This document shows positions 1 through 6,540 of a stretch of DNA of 14,314 bases, in pieces. Position numbers and translations under genes: made by a program. How positions within the stretch are numbered: the first letter of the stretch is position 1; each line of letters begins with the position of its first letter. Source of the stretch: Ilumatobacteraceae bacterium (GTDB lineage: Bacteria > Actinomycetota > Acidimicrobiia > Acidimicrobiales > Ilumatobacteraceae); the NCBI GenBank assembly GCA_023253435.1, contig JALRGJ010000018.1:1-14314 (forward strand), read 5' to 3'. Under the pieces are notes generated by a model that searched no databases, had not been told where the DNA came from, and worked only from the letters and a program-made list of their open reading frames with translations.

Positions 1-1010
1 TCAGGAGCGTATTGATTAGCAACTTCAACGGCTTCAGTGAGCGAATCTACTAATACTGAACCACCGTTGATGCCAAGTGAAGCACGGGCCGCTGTTGCTC
101 GCACCTCTGGCAAATCTGCAAGTTGAAGTTCAAGTTCTTGATCAACGGCCTCAATTAATTCTTGAGATGTTGTCACGAGTACAACACTTGAATCTGTTCC
201 GTGTTCAGCTTCAATAAGTAAGTCTGCAGCGAGTCGCCCCACATGTGCCGTGTGATCGGCAATGACCAAACTTTCTGTTGGTCCGAGCAGCATCATTGTT
301 GCCAGACCAAAACGCTGCATCTCCACTTGTGCCAAGGTGACTGCTGGGCTACCTGGTCCTACCACCATGTGGACTTTTGGAATTGACTCAGTTCCGAATC
401 CGAGAGCAGCAATTCCGGCAGGGCCATTTACTCGGAACACATTTTTGATTCCAAGAAGTCTGCACACGACGAGTACTGCTGGGTCTACTTCACCGTTACC
501 ACCTGGCACGGGGGGTACAACAAGACTGATGTGTGGGACACCCGCAACAATTGCAGGAACACCGAGTTGATAGGCAACTGATGGATAGCTGGCCTTGCCA
601 CTAGGAACAAAGAGCCCAACGCTTGATACAGGTGAGATCTTTTCTCCCACCGTGAGGCCATTCTCAATTTCCATTTGCCAATCGGATGTACGAGTGAGCT
701 GTTCATCGTTGAATGCTCGAAGATGTGAGATGGCGTCGGCAATTGCGTTTTCTAGCGCTGGGTCAATGTGAGCCGAGGCAATTTCTTCTTCAGTGACCCG
801 AAGTTGTTGGGGAGACACTGTGATGCCATCAAATGTGGCCAATGCATCACAGACTGCCTGATCGCCTCGCTGGCGAACATCTTCAATGAGTGCTCCAATT
901 GAGGCTCGTAGCGCGGGGTCGAAAATGTCGTCTAGACCACGTCGACACAGAAGGTCTCGGTCTGATTGGGTCATTTCTGACCATTTCAGTTGGCGTAGAA
1001 CTGCGCTCAC
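1..1010 (-). CDS. Histidinol dehydrogenase family protein (HisD or HisD paralogue), 3' end missing
   Basis: HisD enzymes oxidise L-histidinol to histidine in two NAD-dependent, zinc-dependent steps in the cytoplasm. About 336 codons are visible out of the usual 430 or so; the C-terminus lies beyond position 1. Family landmarks seen: GLFVPSGKASYP (about residues 130-141), IAALGFGTESIPKV, VVGPG, LVIAD, AEHGTDS and, at the window edge, NQYAP, where HisD has NQYGPEH. Several normally conserved positions differ. The zinc-ligand Gln of LLSQAEHG is Glu (residue 267, LLIEAEHG), GGAQAIAAL is NGPAGIAAL, and GPGN is GPGS. It may therefore be a paralogue with another alcohol substrate. Start: GTG at 1010 has GAGGGTAGG upstream; an in-frame ATG at 1040 is the alternative and would suit a near-leaderless mRNA. 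Divergent from purA. Family assignment is firm; exact substrate is not. Confidence 0.85.
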   Translation of the reverse strand, partial: MSAVLRQLKWSEMTQSDRDLLCRRGLDDIFDPALRASIGALIEDVRQRGDQAVCDALATFDGITVSPQQLRVTEEEIASAHIDPALENAIADAISHLRAFNDEQLTRTSDWQMEIENGLTVGEKISPVSSVGLFVPSGKASYPSVAYQLGVPAIVAGVPHISLVVPPVPGGNGEVDPAVLVVCRLLGIKNVFRVNGPAGIAALGFGTESIPKVHMVVGPGSPAVTLAQVEMQRFGLATMMLLGPTESLVIADHTAHVGRLAADLLIEAEHGTDSSVVLVTTSQELIEAVDQELELQLADLPEVRATAARASLGINGGSVLVDSLTEAVEVANQYAP

Positions 1011-1040
1011 CCCAAGAAACCTACCCTCAGACACCTCCAT

Positions 1041-1102
1041 ACAGGGACTGGATTATGTGAGGAGCGAGTAGAGTTCAGTCACGTTCCGAAAGGGGAGCGT
1101 TC
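1041..1102. promoter_or_regulatory. Divergent HisD-like/purA promoter region
   Basis: Short intergenic region that must hold the start signals for both divergent genes. On the minus strand a CATAAT box (1052-1057) sits where a -10 element would start transcription near 1045, about 5 bases before the ATG at 1040. On the plus strand TAGAGT (1069-1074) is a possible -10 for purA, and AGGGGAG (1091-1097) is its ribosome binding site. No convincing -35 box is seen on either strand. Inferred from motif matches only. Confidence 0.35.
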
Positions 1103-2374
1103 ATGGCTGTCACTGTTGTCGTTGGTACCCAATGGGGAGACGAAGGAAAAGCCAAGGTCATCGACCTTCTGGCTGCATCACACAGCATCGTTGCTCGTTA
1201 TCAAGGTGGCCACAACGCCGGGCACACAGTTGTTGTTGGCGATCAGAAATATGCACTTCAACTCACTCCAAGTGGAGTTTTGTATGACACCGTGACACCA
1301 GTCATTGGTAACGGTGTAGTTGTTGATTTGCCCACACTCTTCAAAGAGATTGATTCATTGGAATCTCGTGGAGTGTCGTGTGAACGACTCAAAGTATCGA
1401 GTCTTGCTCATCTCATTTTTCCTTGGCATCAGGCGATTGATGCGGCGTTAGAAAACGCACGGGGTGAAGGAAAGATCGGAACAACACTCAAGGGCATTGG
1501 TCCGGCTTATGTTGACAAAGTCAAGAGATCTGGAATTCGTGTGGGTGAAGTTCTCGATATTGCTGCATTTGAAGAAAAAGTTCGTGAACGTGCGATTGCC
1601 GCGAGACGAGAAGTCAGCGATATTGGTGGAGACACATTTGACATCGATGCAACAGTTTCTCAATTTGTAGAGTATGCAAAAAGACTTGCTCCATACGTTG
1701 CAGATACTGTGAATCTCTTGCACGACGCTCGTGAGCGTGGTGAAAATATTCTGCTGGAAGGCGCACAAGCAACTTTCTTAGACGTTGATCACGGAACATA
1801 TCCGTTTGTGACATCTTCAAATCCAACTTCTGGAGGTGCTGCTGTTGGTTCTGGCCTGGGACCAAAACACATTGACCGAGTTGTTGGCATTGCAAAGGCA
1901 TACACCACGCGCGTTGGCATGGGTCCTTTTCCATCTGAACTCACCGATGCACTTGGTGAAGCATTAGTAGACATTGGTCATGAGTACGGAACAGTCACAG
2001 GGCGTAGACGTAGAACAGGGTGGTTAGACACCGTGATGTTGCGCCATGCAACACGAGTGAACTCTCTCACTGAGATTGCTCTCACAAAACTTGATGTGCT
2101 GGACACATTTGATGAAGTCAAGGTGTGCGTGGGATACAGAATCAATGGTGAAGTGATGAAGAATTACCCAGACACTGTGGAGCGACTTGGTCACGTGGAA
2201 GCAATTTGGGAATCGTTACCTGGCTGGAAATGCAGCACTGAAGGGATTACCTCATTTGATGCGTTGCCAGAAAGTGCTCAGAAGCTGGTGAAGATTGTGG
2301 AGCGAGAAACAGGGATTCCCGTTTCCATGGTAGGAACCGGACCAGCAAGAGATGCCATGGTGGTGCGTGCATGA
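1103..2374 (+). CDS. purA: Adenylosuccinate synthetase
   Basis: Joins IMP and aspartate, driven by GTP, to give adenylosuccinate, the first committed step from IMP to AMP; cytoplasmic homodimer. The 423 residues match the family length. Landmarks: GTQWGDEGKAK (residues 8-18, with catalytic Asp13), GGHNAGHT with the catalytic His at about 41, GTTLKGIGPAY, LLEGAQATFLDVDHGTYPFVTSSNP, the arginine-rich loop TGRRRRTGWLD, the guanine-binding ALTKLDVLD, and GTGPARD near the C-terminus. Two departures from the usual sequence are noted: GDEGKGK has become GDEGKAK (Gly17 to Ala), and the usual GRPRR is GRRRR. Start chosen because AGGGGAG lies 5 bases upstream. The stop overlaps the purB ATG (ATGA), implying a two-gene operon with coupled translation. 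Confidence 0.97.
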   Translation: MAVTVVVGTQWGDEGKAKVIDLLAASHSIVARYQGGHNAGHTVVVGDQKYALQLTPSGVLYDTVTPVIGNGVVVDLPTLFKEIDSLESRGVSCERLKVSSLAHLIFPWHQAIDAALENARGEGKIGTTLKGIGPAYVDKVKRSGIRVGEVLDIAAFEEKVRERAIAARREVSDIGGDTFDIDATVSQFVEYAKRLAPYVADTVNLLHDARERGENILLEGAQATFLDVDHGTYPFVTSSNPTSGGAAVGSGLGPKHIDRVVGIAKAYTTRVGMGPFPSELTDALGEALVDIGHEYGTVTGRRRRTGWLDTVMLRHATRVNSLTEIALTKLDVLDTFDEVKVCVGYRINGEVMKNYPDTVERLGHVEAIWESLPGWKCSTEGITSFDALPESAQKLVKIVERETGIPVSMVGTGPARDAMVVRA

Positions 2375-3678
2375 TCAAGAGGTATTCAACAAAAGAAACA
2401 GACGCACTCTTTTCAGAAGTTGAAAAGATGCGTCGCTGGTTGGAAATTGAGTTGTGTGTTGTGGAAGAGCTTGCTTCTGCAGGAGTCGTTCCACCAGAGG
2501 CAGCAGCGGCTTGCAGATCACATGCGCCCACCATTGATGAAGCGTTTGTTGCTCGTGTAGAAGAGCGTGAAGCAATCACTAATCACGACGTAGCCGCTTT
2601 TGTAGATGTGGTTCAGCAAGCAATTGGCGCTCCCCACGGAACGTGGATTCATTACGGACTCACCAGCACCGATGTTGTAGATACAGGTTTGTGTTGGGCA
2701 TTGCGGGACGCATCGGAACATATCAATTCAGCACTGACGGAACTGATCTCCACAACAGTTGATCTGGCGAGCAACCATCGCGCCACCGTCATGATGGGCC
2801 GCACTCATGGAATTCATGCTGAACCAACAACTTTTGGTGCAAAGATCGCTTTATTCGGATTGCAACTCGTGCGAGATCGCGAGCGACTTCGTAGAGCAAT
2901 GGAAAATATCTCGGTGTGCAAACTCTCTGGTGCCGTGGGTACGTACTCAAACATCACGCCAGATACTGAAAGTCGAGTAGCTGCACGCTTGCGACTCGTT
3001 GCTGTTCCTGCAACTCAAGTGATTGCGAGAGACCGCCACGCCGAATACTTGTTTGCATGTGCATCAATTGGGACAACATTGGAAACCATTGCTGTAGAAC
3101 TTCGCCATTTGCAGCGCACTGAAGTTAATGAGGTGAGAGAGGGTTTCAGTGCAGGACAAAAAGGTTCCAGCGCAATGCCCCATAAAAGAAACCCCATTTC
3201 ATCAGAAACAATTACCGGTTTGTCTCGAGTGCTGAGGGCCAATGCTCAAGTGGGATTACAAGATGTTGCCTTATGGCATGAGCGCGATATTTCACACTCT
3301 TCTGCAGAGCGGATAGTTTTGCCAGATTCGTCTTCCCTGGCGTTGTACATGACACGGCGAATGAACAAGATTTTGGCCAATCTTGAGGTGGACTCTGGCA
3401 ACATGCTGGCGAATCTCCAAAAATTAAATGGTGCTGTCTTTTCTCAGTCTGTGCTTTTGCGCATGGTGGAGAATGGAATGACGCGTGACGATGCATACAG
3501 AATTGTTCAAGATGCAGCTGCTATCTCGTTCAATACCGGTACGCATCTCCGGGAAGTCTTGGCCCAAAATTCTTCGGTGACGTTAAGTGCTGCGCAGTTA
3601 GACGAAGCATTTGACCTACAACGAGTGCTTCAACATGCGGGCAGAGCTATTGACGCACTGCTCGCTGCAGCAAAATAA
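2371..3678 (+). CDS. purB: Adenylosuccinate lyase
   Basis: Releases fumarate from adenylosuccinate to give AMP, and from SAICAR to give AICAR, so it serves both de novo IMP synthesis and the AMP branch. 435 residues, normal for the fumarase/aspartase superfamily. The three superfamily regions are visible: TSTDVVDT (about 98-105), GRTHGIHAEPTTFG (about 143-156, with the catalytic His region), and the signature loop GSSAMPHKRNP (about 265-275) with the flexible-loop Ser. The rest is the expected helical bundle. The ATG overlaps the purA stop by four bases, so the two enzymes that make AMP from IMP are translated together. The gene ends 4 bp before the convergent gene on the other strand, leaving no room for a separate terminator. 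Confidence 0.97.
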   Translation: MIKRYSTKETDALFSEVEKMRRWLEIELCVVEELASAGVVPPEAAAACRSHAPTIDEAFVARVEEREAITNHDVAAFVDVVQQAIGAPHGTWIHYGLTSTDVVDTGLCWALRDASEHINSALTELISTTVDLASNHRATVMMGRTHGIHAEPTTFGAKIALFGLQLVRDRERLRRAMENISVCKLSGAVGTYSNITPDTESRVAARLRLVAVPATQVIARDRHAEYLFACASIGTTLETIAVELRHLQRTEVNEVREGFSAGQKGSSAMPHKRNPISSETITGLSRVLRANAQVGLQDVALWHERDISHSSAERIVLPDSSSLALYMTRRMNKILANLEVDSGNMLANLQKLNGAVFSQSVLLRMVENGMTRDDAYRIVQDAAAISFNTGTHLREVLAQNSSVTLSAAQLDEAFDLQRVLQHAGRAIDALLAAAK

Positions 3679-3682
3679 GGCG

Positions 3683-4099
3683 CTAATCGCGTTCGATGCC
3701 AGCTTTTTTTAAGACTGCGGGAGTGACACCAAATTCTCGCCAAGCGTCATATGTGATGTCGTTTCTCTGGCTAAATGATTTAGCAACTTGAATGAATCGT
3801 TTTTCTGCCAGAGCCATTTCTGCTTTTGACTTCATTGAGGCAAGTTCAGCTCTGAGATTGAGTCGCTCTTGAATGAGCCGAACTTTTGTCACTGGGTCTG
3901 AACTTCTGAGTTCAGAGGCAATTACTGACAATCGTTGAGTAATGGAATCTGGAGTACGACGTCGTCCACGCTTAGGCTTTGTGACTTCCACCATCTCTAG
4001 GTATTCACGAATCATCCGACCCTCGGTACGACCGTTGGCGAGAGCCTTTTTATGGGCAGAACTCATCGTGGATTTTTTTGACGTGGCACGGGTTGACAT
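3683..4099 (-). CDS. Small basic conserved protein of unknown function
   Basis: 138 residues, strongly basic and mostly predicted helical, with no signal peptide or membrane segment. The N-terminus is rich in Lys/Arg/Ser. A KPKRGRRRT patch follows at about residues 42-50. A long charged, coiled-coil-like segment (about 52-108) comes next. The C-terminus ends ITYDAWREFGVTPAVLKKAGI, whose pattern resembles a small helix-turn-helix. I recall similar uncharacterised proteins in actinobacteria but cannot name a family. A nucleic-acid-binding role is inference from charge and shape only. It converges on purB (4-bp gap) and is divergent from pyrE. No clear ribosome binding site is seen upstream of the ATG at 4099; a later in-frame ATG at 4066 is possible. 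Coding status is supported by the even, charged composition and by the tight fit between neighbours. Confidence 0.75.
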   Translation of the reverse strand: MSTRATSKKSTMSSAHKKALANGRTEGRMIREYLEMVEVTKPKRGRRRTPDSITQRLSVIASELRSSDPVTKVRLIQERLNLRAELASMKSKAEMALAEKRFIQVAKSFSQRNDITYDAWREFGVTPAVLKKAGIERD

Positions 4100-4153
4100 A
4101 GCGACTTTTGTTCAGAGTAATGAAGTATCCCTCACATTTTTCAACCTAAAGTC

Positions 4154-4200
4154 GCTTGATGCAACTAACAAATCCCTTTTATTATTTGCATCAATCAAGC
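4154..4200 (+). promoter_or_regulatory. Likely pyrE promoter flanked by an inverted repeat
   Basis: TTGATG (4156-4161) and TATTAT (4180-4185) are 18 bp apart, a good match to a housekeeping -35/-10 pair, with a start expected near 4192. An imperfect inverted repeat brackets the -10 box: GCTTGATGCA (4154-4163) and TGCATCAATCAAGC (4187-4200), which pair fully apart from a four-base bulge. The repeat could be an operator. The region lies in the 160-bp gap between two divergent genes, so it may also influence the minus-strand gene. Confidence 0.45.
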
Positions 4201-4260
4201 AACAAATTTCAGAGCCATAGAAAATATGTCGTTTTATCAACCCCACTAAGGTCGCCACTG

Positions 4261-4854
4261 ATGTCCTCTCCTTTTCCCCACACTCCCGCCGGCCTGCCAG
4301 ACCTTTCGCCCAATTTGGCAATTCTTCGTGATCATGTTTTTCAACATGCACTCAAGACAGGTGACTTCACGTTGAAGTCGGGCAAGAAAAGTTCTTGGTT
4401 TCTCGATACCAAACAAACCATGTGCAGACCAGATGGCGCACTAGCGGTTGCAAATGCGGCATTCGAAATTTTTCCAAAGGAAGCAAATGCCATTGGTGGA
4501 CTCACGATGGGCGCAGATCCGGTGGCATACGGCATTGCGGCCATTGGTGCAACACGCGGTATTGATCTGCGTAGTTTCAGCGTGCGCAAAGAAGCAAAAG
4601 ATCATGGCGTGAAAGGCCGCATTGCTGGTGCACTGCAACCAGGTGACAAAGTGATTGTCACTGAAGACACTGTTACTCGTGGAACCAGCATTTTTGAGGC
4701 CGTAGAGGCAATTAAGGAATTTGGTGCTGAACCTATTTTCATCACTGTCATAGTTGACAGAGGTGGCACTTGTGCAGCAATGGCGGCCGAGGCGGGGATT
4801 CCTTATCATCCACTTCTCACTGCACCTGATTTGGGATTTGAATTCGGTAGTTAA
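4261..4854 (+). CDS. pyrE: Orotate phosphoribosyltransferase
   Basis: Transfers the phosphoribosyl group of PRPP to orotate, giving OMP, the penultimate step of UMP synthesis; cytoplasmic dimer. 197 residues, typical length. Landmarks: an N-terminal helix with LKTGDFTLKSGKKSSWFLDTK, where the KSG..S segment binds orotate; GGLTMGADPVAYGIA; the mobile catalytic loop VRKEAKDHGVKGRIAG (about residues 108-123) with the conserved lysines; and the PRPP-binding motif VIVTEDTVTRGTS. The start was set at ATG 4261, giving MSSPFPHTPAG. An in-frame start upstream (4156) would lie inside the promoter and add about 35 residues the family does not have. AAGG about 10 bases upstream is a weak ribosome binding site. 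It is followed after 29 bp by the lipoprotein gene. Confidence 0.93.
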   Translation: MSSPFPHTPAGLPDLSPNLAILRDHVFQHALKTGDFTLKSGKKSSWFLDTKQTMCRPDGALAVANAAFEIFPKEANAIGGLTMGADPVAYGIAAIGATRGIDLRSFSVRKEAKDHGVKGRIAGALQPGDKVIVTEDTVTRGTSIFEAVEAIKEFGAEPIFITVIVDRGGTCAAMAAEAGIPYHPLLTAPDLGFEFGS

Positions 4855-4883
4855 CTTTGTGTCGCGCTAGTGAGAGTGCGAAC

Positions 4884-5300
4884 ATGAACATCATGAAAAA
4901 GTCTTCACTTATTTTTTCGGCCGTCGCTGTTCTGAGTTTTGTCGCATGTGGTGGCTCATCATCTAATGAATCAAATATTGACTCCGACACAACAGCGGCA
5001 AGTTCTGTTACCTCTGAACCAACCGATTCAACAGTTCAGCAAATCACTCTCACCATTGGAGAGAACACTGGCACAGACGTTGTTTCAGAAGTGAAAGAGG
5101 GACAAGAAGTGACGATCACATTTTTGAACAACGATGCAAACGATGAAATTCATATTCATGGGTATGACCTCTCAACTGGAGATATGAAGAAGGGAACTCC
5201 GTCATCCATCACCTTTACTGCAAATAAGACAGGTGATTTTGAGATGGAAAGTCATGTGAGTGAAGAAGTGGTTCAGATTTTGAGAGTGGTTCCTTCATGA
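4884..5300 (+). CDS. Secreted lipoprotein with a cupredoxin-like domain
   Basis: 138 residues. MNIMKK followed by a hydrophobic stretch and FVAC (Cys22) looks like a lipoprotein signal, so the mature protein would be anchored on the outer face of the membrane. A Ser/Thr/Asp-rich linker runs to about residue 50. The rest is a small beta domain with the cupredoxin rhythm: strand, EVKEGQEVTITFLN, HIHGYD (His90, His92), SITFTANKTGDFEME, SHVSEEVVQILRV (His124). It lacks the Cys and Met of a blue-copper site, so any metal site would be atypical. Function is unknown; metal handling or a role near respiratory enzymes is inference. ATG 4884 was chosen because GAGAG lies upstream; ATG 4893 is the alternative. 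The stop overlaps the tesB start (ATGA). Confidence 0.8.
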   Translation: MNIMKKSSLIFSAVAVLSFVACGGSSSNESNIDSDTTAASSVTSEPTDSTVQQITLTIGENTGTDVVSEVKEGQEVTITFLNNDANDEIHIHGYDLSTGDMKKGTPSSITFTANKTGDFEMESHVSEEVVQILRVVPS

Positions 5301-6112
5301 GTCTTGAACAACTCTTTGAGTTAACCACTCATGGTGCAGACACTTTTGTTGGCGAGGGGTTTGCGTATCCATGGGGCGGTCTTTACGGAGGTCACATTGT
5401 TGCGCAGTCACTGAGAGCTGCGTCACTCACGGTGGAAGAGGGGTTTCTACCTCACTCGGTTCGCGCTTATTTCATTCGACGTGGCGATAACTCTGAAACT
5501 GTTCGTTATGAAGTGGACAGAATCAGAAACGGTAAGAGTTTTGCAACTCGTCGAGTTGTCGCTCGTCAGTCAAATGGTGCGATTCTGAACTTAGAAGCCA
5601 GTTATCAGGTCACTGAGCAATCGCCTGAACTCAGTGTGGTGTCTATGCCAAATGATGTACCAAAACCAAAGGACTTAAAACCCGGAGACCCATTCTCTGA
5701 CGGATTTGAGCAACGTGAAATTCCTGTTGAGTTTGTGAGCACAGATCATCGTGATGGAGCCGGCCGTCTCATGGGGTGGTACCGCACAAAAGAAAACTTT
5801 GGTGGTAATCAATTGCTGAACCGTTGCGCTCTGGCATATTTGTCTGACGATTTGCCTACTGGTGCAGTGATACGTGCCGTACCTGAATTGAAAAACAAAT
5901 GGAATGTGGAGAACGCTTTCTTTTCTGCAAGCTTGGATCACACCATTTGGTTTCATAGAGATGTTGATGCGAGTCAATGGCACTTGTATGACCTGAACTG
6001 TCATGCATACATCAATGGCAGAGGGCTTGCGTTAGGCCACGTGTTTTCAGAAGATGGTGTGCATGTTGCAACTATCGCTCAAGAAACACTGGTTCGGTTA
6101 CGCGACAAATAG
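5297..6112 (+). CDS. tesB: Acyl-CoA thioesterase II (TesB family)
   Basis: Hydrolyses acyl-CoA to free fatty acid and CoA in the cytoplasm. 271 residues, matching the double-hotdog TesB architecture. The first hotdog contains YGGHIVAQSLRAAS and HSVRAYFIRRGD (about residues 30-65). The second contains ASLDHTIWFHRDVDASQWHLYD and GRGLALGHVFSEDGVHVATIAQE. The catalytic network known from E. coli TesB (Asp, Thr/Ser, Gln) maps to Asp214 in SLDH and Gln262 in IAQE; the middle residue lies near NCHAYINGRG and I cannot assign it. Start overlaps the stop of the lipoprotein gene, so the two are probably co-translated. The natural acyl-CoA substrate cannot be read from sequence. Ends 10 bp before the convergent tRNA-Phe. 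Confidence 0.92.
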   Translation: MSLEQLFELTTHGADTFVGEGFAYPWGGLYGGHIVAQSLRAASLTVEEGFLPHSVRAYFIRRGDNSETVRYEVDRIRNGKSFATRRVVARQSNGAILNLEASYQVTEQSPELSVVSMPNDVPKPKDLKPGDPFSDGFEQREIPVEFVSTDHRDGAGRLMGWYRTKENFGGNQLLNRCALAYLSDDLPTGAVIRAVPELKNKWNVENAFFSASLDHTIWFHRDVDASQWHLYDLNCHAYINGRGLALGHVFSEDGVHVATIAQETLVRLRDK

Positions 6113-6122
6113 ATGACGCAAA

Positions 6123-6198
6123 TGGTGGTCGAGACCGGCGTCGATCCGGTGACCCCACGCTTTTCAGGCGTGTGCTCTGCCAACTGAGCTACTCGACC
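6123..6198 (-). tRNA. tRNA-Phe (anticodon GAA)
   Basis: Complete cloverleaf on the minus strand: acceptor GGTCGAG/CTCGACC, D-stem GCTC/GAGC, anticodon stem CACGC/GCGTG with loop CTGAAAA, T-stem ACCGG/CCGGT, discriminator A and an encoded CCA. The T-loop reads ATCGACG instead of the usual TTCGANN, so base 54 is A, not T. 73 nt plus CCA. Last of three tRNAs in the direction of transcription. Confidence 0.95.
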
Positions 6199-6205
6199 AT
6201 GGCGA

Positions 6206-6262
6206 TTCAACTTTCGTTGAACCCAGCAGTGTGAACTGCTGACTCGAAAGCGGTACTACCGC
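6206..6262. other. Three consecutive stem-loops between tRNA-Asp and tRNA-Phe
   Basis: The 70-bp spacer holds three perfect hairpins in a row: TTCAAC/GTTGAA (6206-6221, loop GAAA on the transcribed minus strand), CAGCAGT/ACTGCTG (6224-6241, loop TCAC), and GCGGT/ACCGC (6250-6262, three-base loop). None is followed by a T-run on the minus strand, so they are not ordinary terminators. They may guide processing of a joint tRNA precursor; that role is inference. Confidence 0.6.
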
Positions 6263-6268
6263 CAACGA

Positions 6269-6345
6269 TGGCGGTCCCGACGGGACTCGAACCCGCGACC
6301 TCCGGCTTGACAGGCCGGCGTGAACTCCAACTTCACCACGGGACC
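6269..6345 (-). tRNA. tRNA-Asp (anticodon GTC)
   Basis: Complete cloverleaf on the minus strand: acceptor GGTCCCG/CGGGACC, D-stem GTGA/TCAC, anticodon stem CCGGC/GCCGG with loop CTGTCAA, T-arm GCGGG-TTCGAGT-CCCGT (one G-T pair), discriminator G and an encoded CCA. 74 nt plus CCA. Confidence 0.96.
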
Positions 6346-6351
6346 TTATGT

Positions 6352-6385
6352 GTTTCCAGAAAACTGGAAACTGATCACAAGATCA
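6352..6385. other. Two consecutive stem-loops between tRNA-Glu and tRNA-Asp
   Basis: The 48-bp spacer holds two perfect hairpins back to back: GTTTCCAG/CTGGAAAC (6352-6371, eight pairs, loop TTTT on the minus strand) and TGATC/GATCA (6372-6385, loop TTGT). They continue the pattern seen in the next spacer. Role unknown. Confidence 0.6.
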
Positions 6386-6393
6386 ATATTTTG

Positions 6394-6466
6394 CACCCCC
6401 AACGGGATTCGAACCCGTGCCGCCACCTTGAAAGGGTGGTGTCCTAGGCCACTAGACGATGGGGGC
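6394..6466 (-). tRNA. tRNA-Glu (anticodon TTC)
   Basis: Complete cloverleaf on the minus strand: acceptor GCCCCCA/TGGGGGT with a G-T closing pair, anticodon stem CCACC/GGTGG with loop CTTTCAA, T-arm ACGGG-TTCGAAT-CCCGT, discriminator G. The 3' CCA is not encoded (the DNA continues CAA), unlike the other two tRNAs here. 73 nt. First of three tRNAs, 74 bp after the DUF2017 gene. Confidence 0.95.
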
Positions 6467-6495
6467 TTGGACGACTCCGGTTGAGAGCAGTGAAA

Positions 6496-6512
6496 CGCTA
6501 CCAGCGGCAGCG
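6496..6512 (-). other. Stem-loop between the DUF2017 gene and tRNA-Glu
   Basis: On the minus strand CGCTGCC and GGTAGCG pair over seven positions (one G-T) around a GCT loop, followed by only three T residues. It could be a weak terminator of the clpS-DUF2017 transcript or another processing hairpin like those between the tRNAs. The short T-run makes termination doubtful. Confidence 0.4.
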
Positions 6513-6540
6513 GAACATCACGCCCCGAAGTTGCACTCCA

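Noticed and set aside
4156..4260. Upstream extension of pyrE by 35 residues
   Set aside because: It overlaps the best promoter match, adds sequence unlike the family, and a good ATG lies at 4261 at the expected N-terminus.
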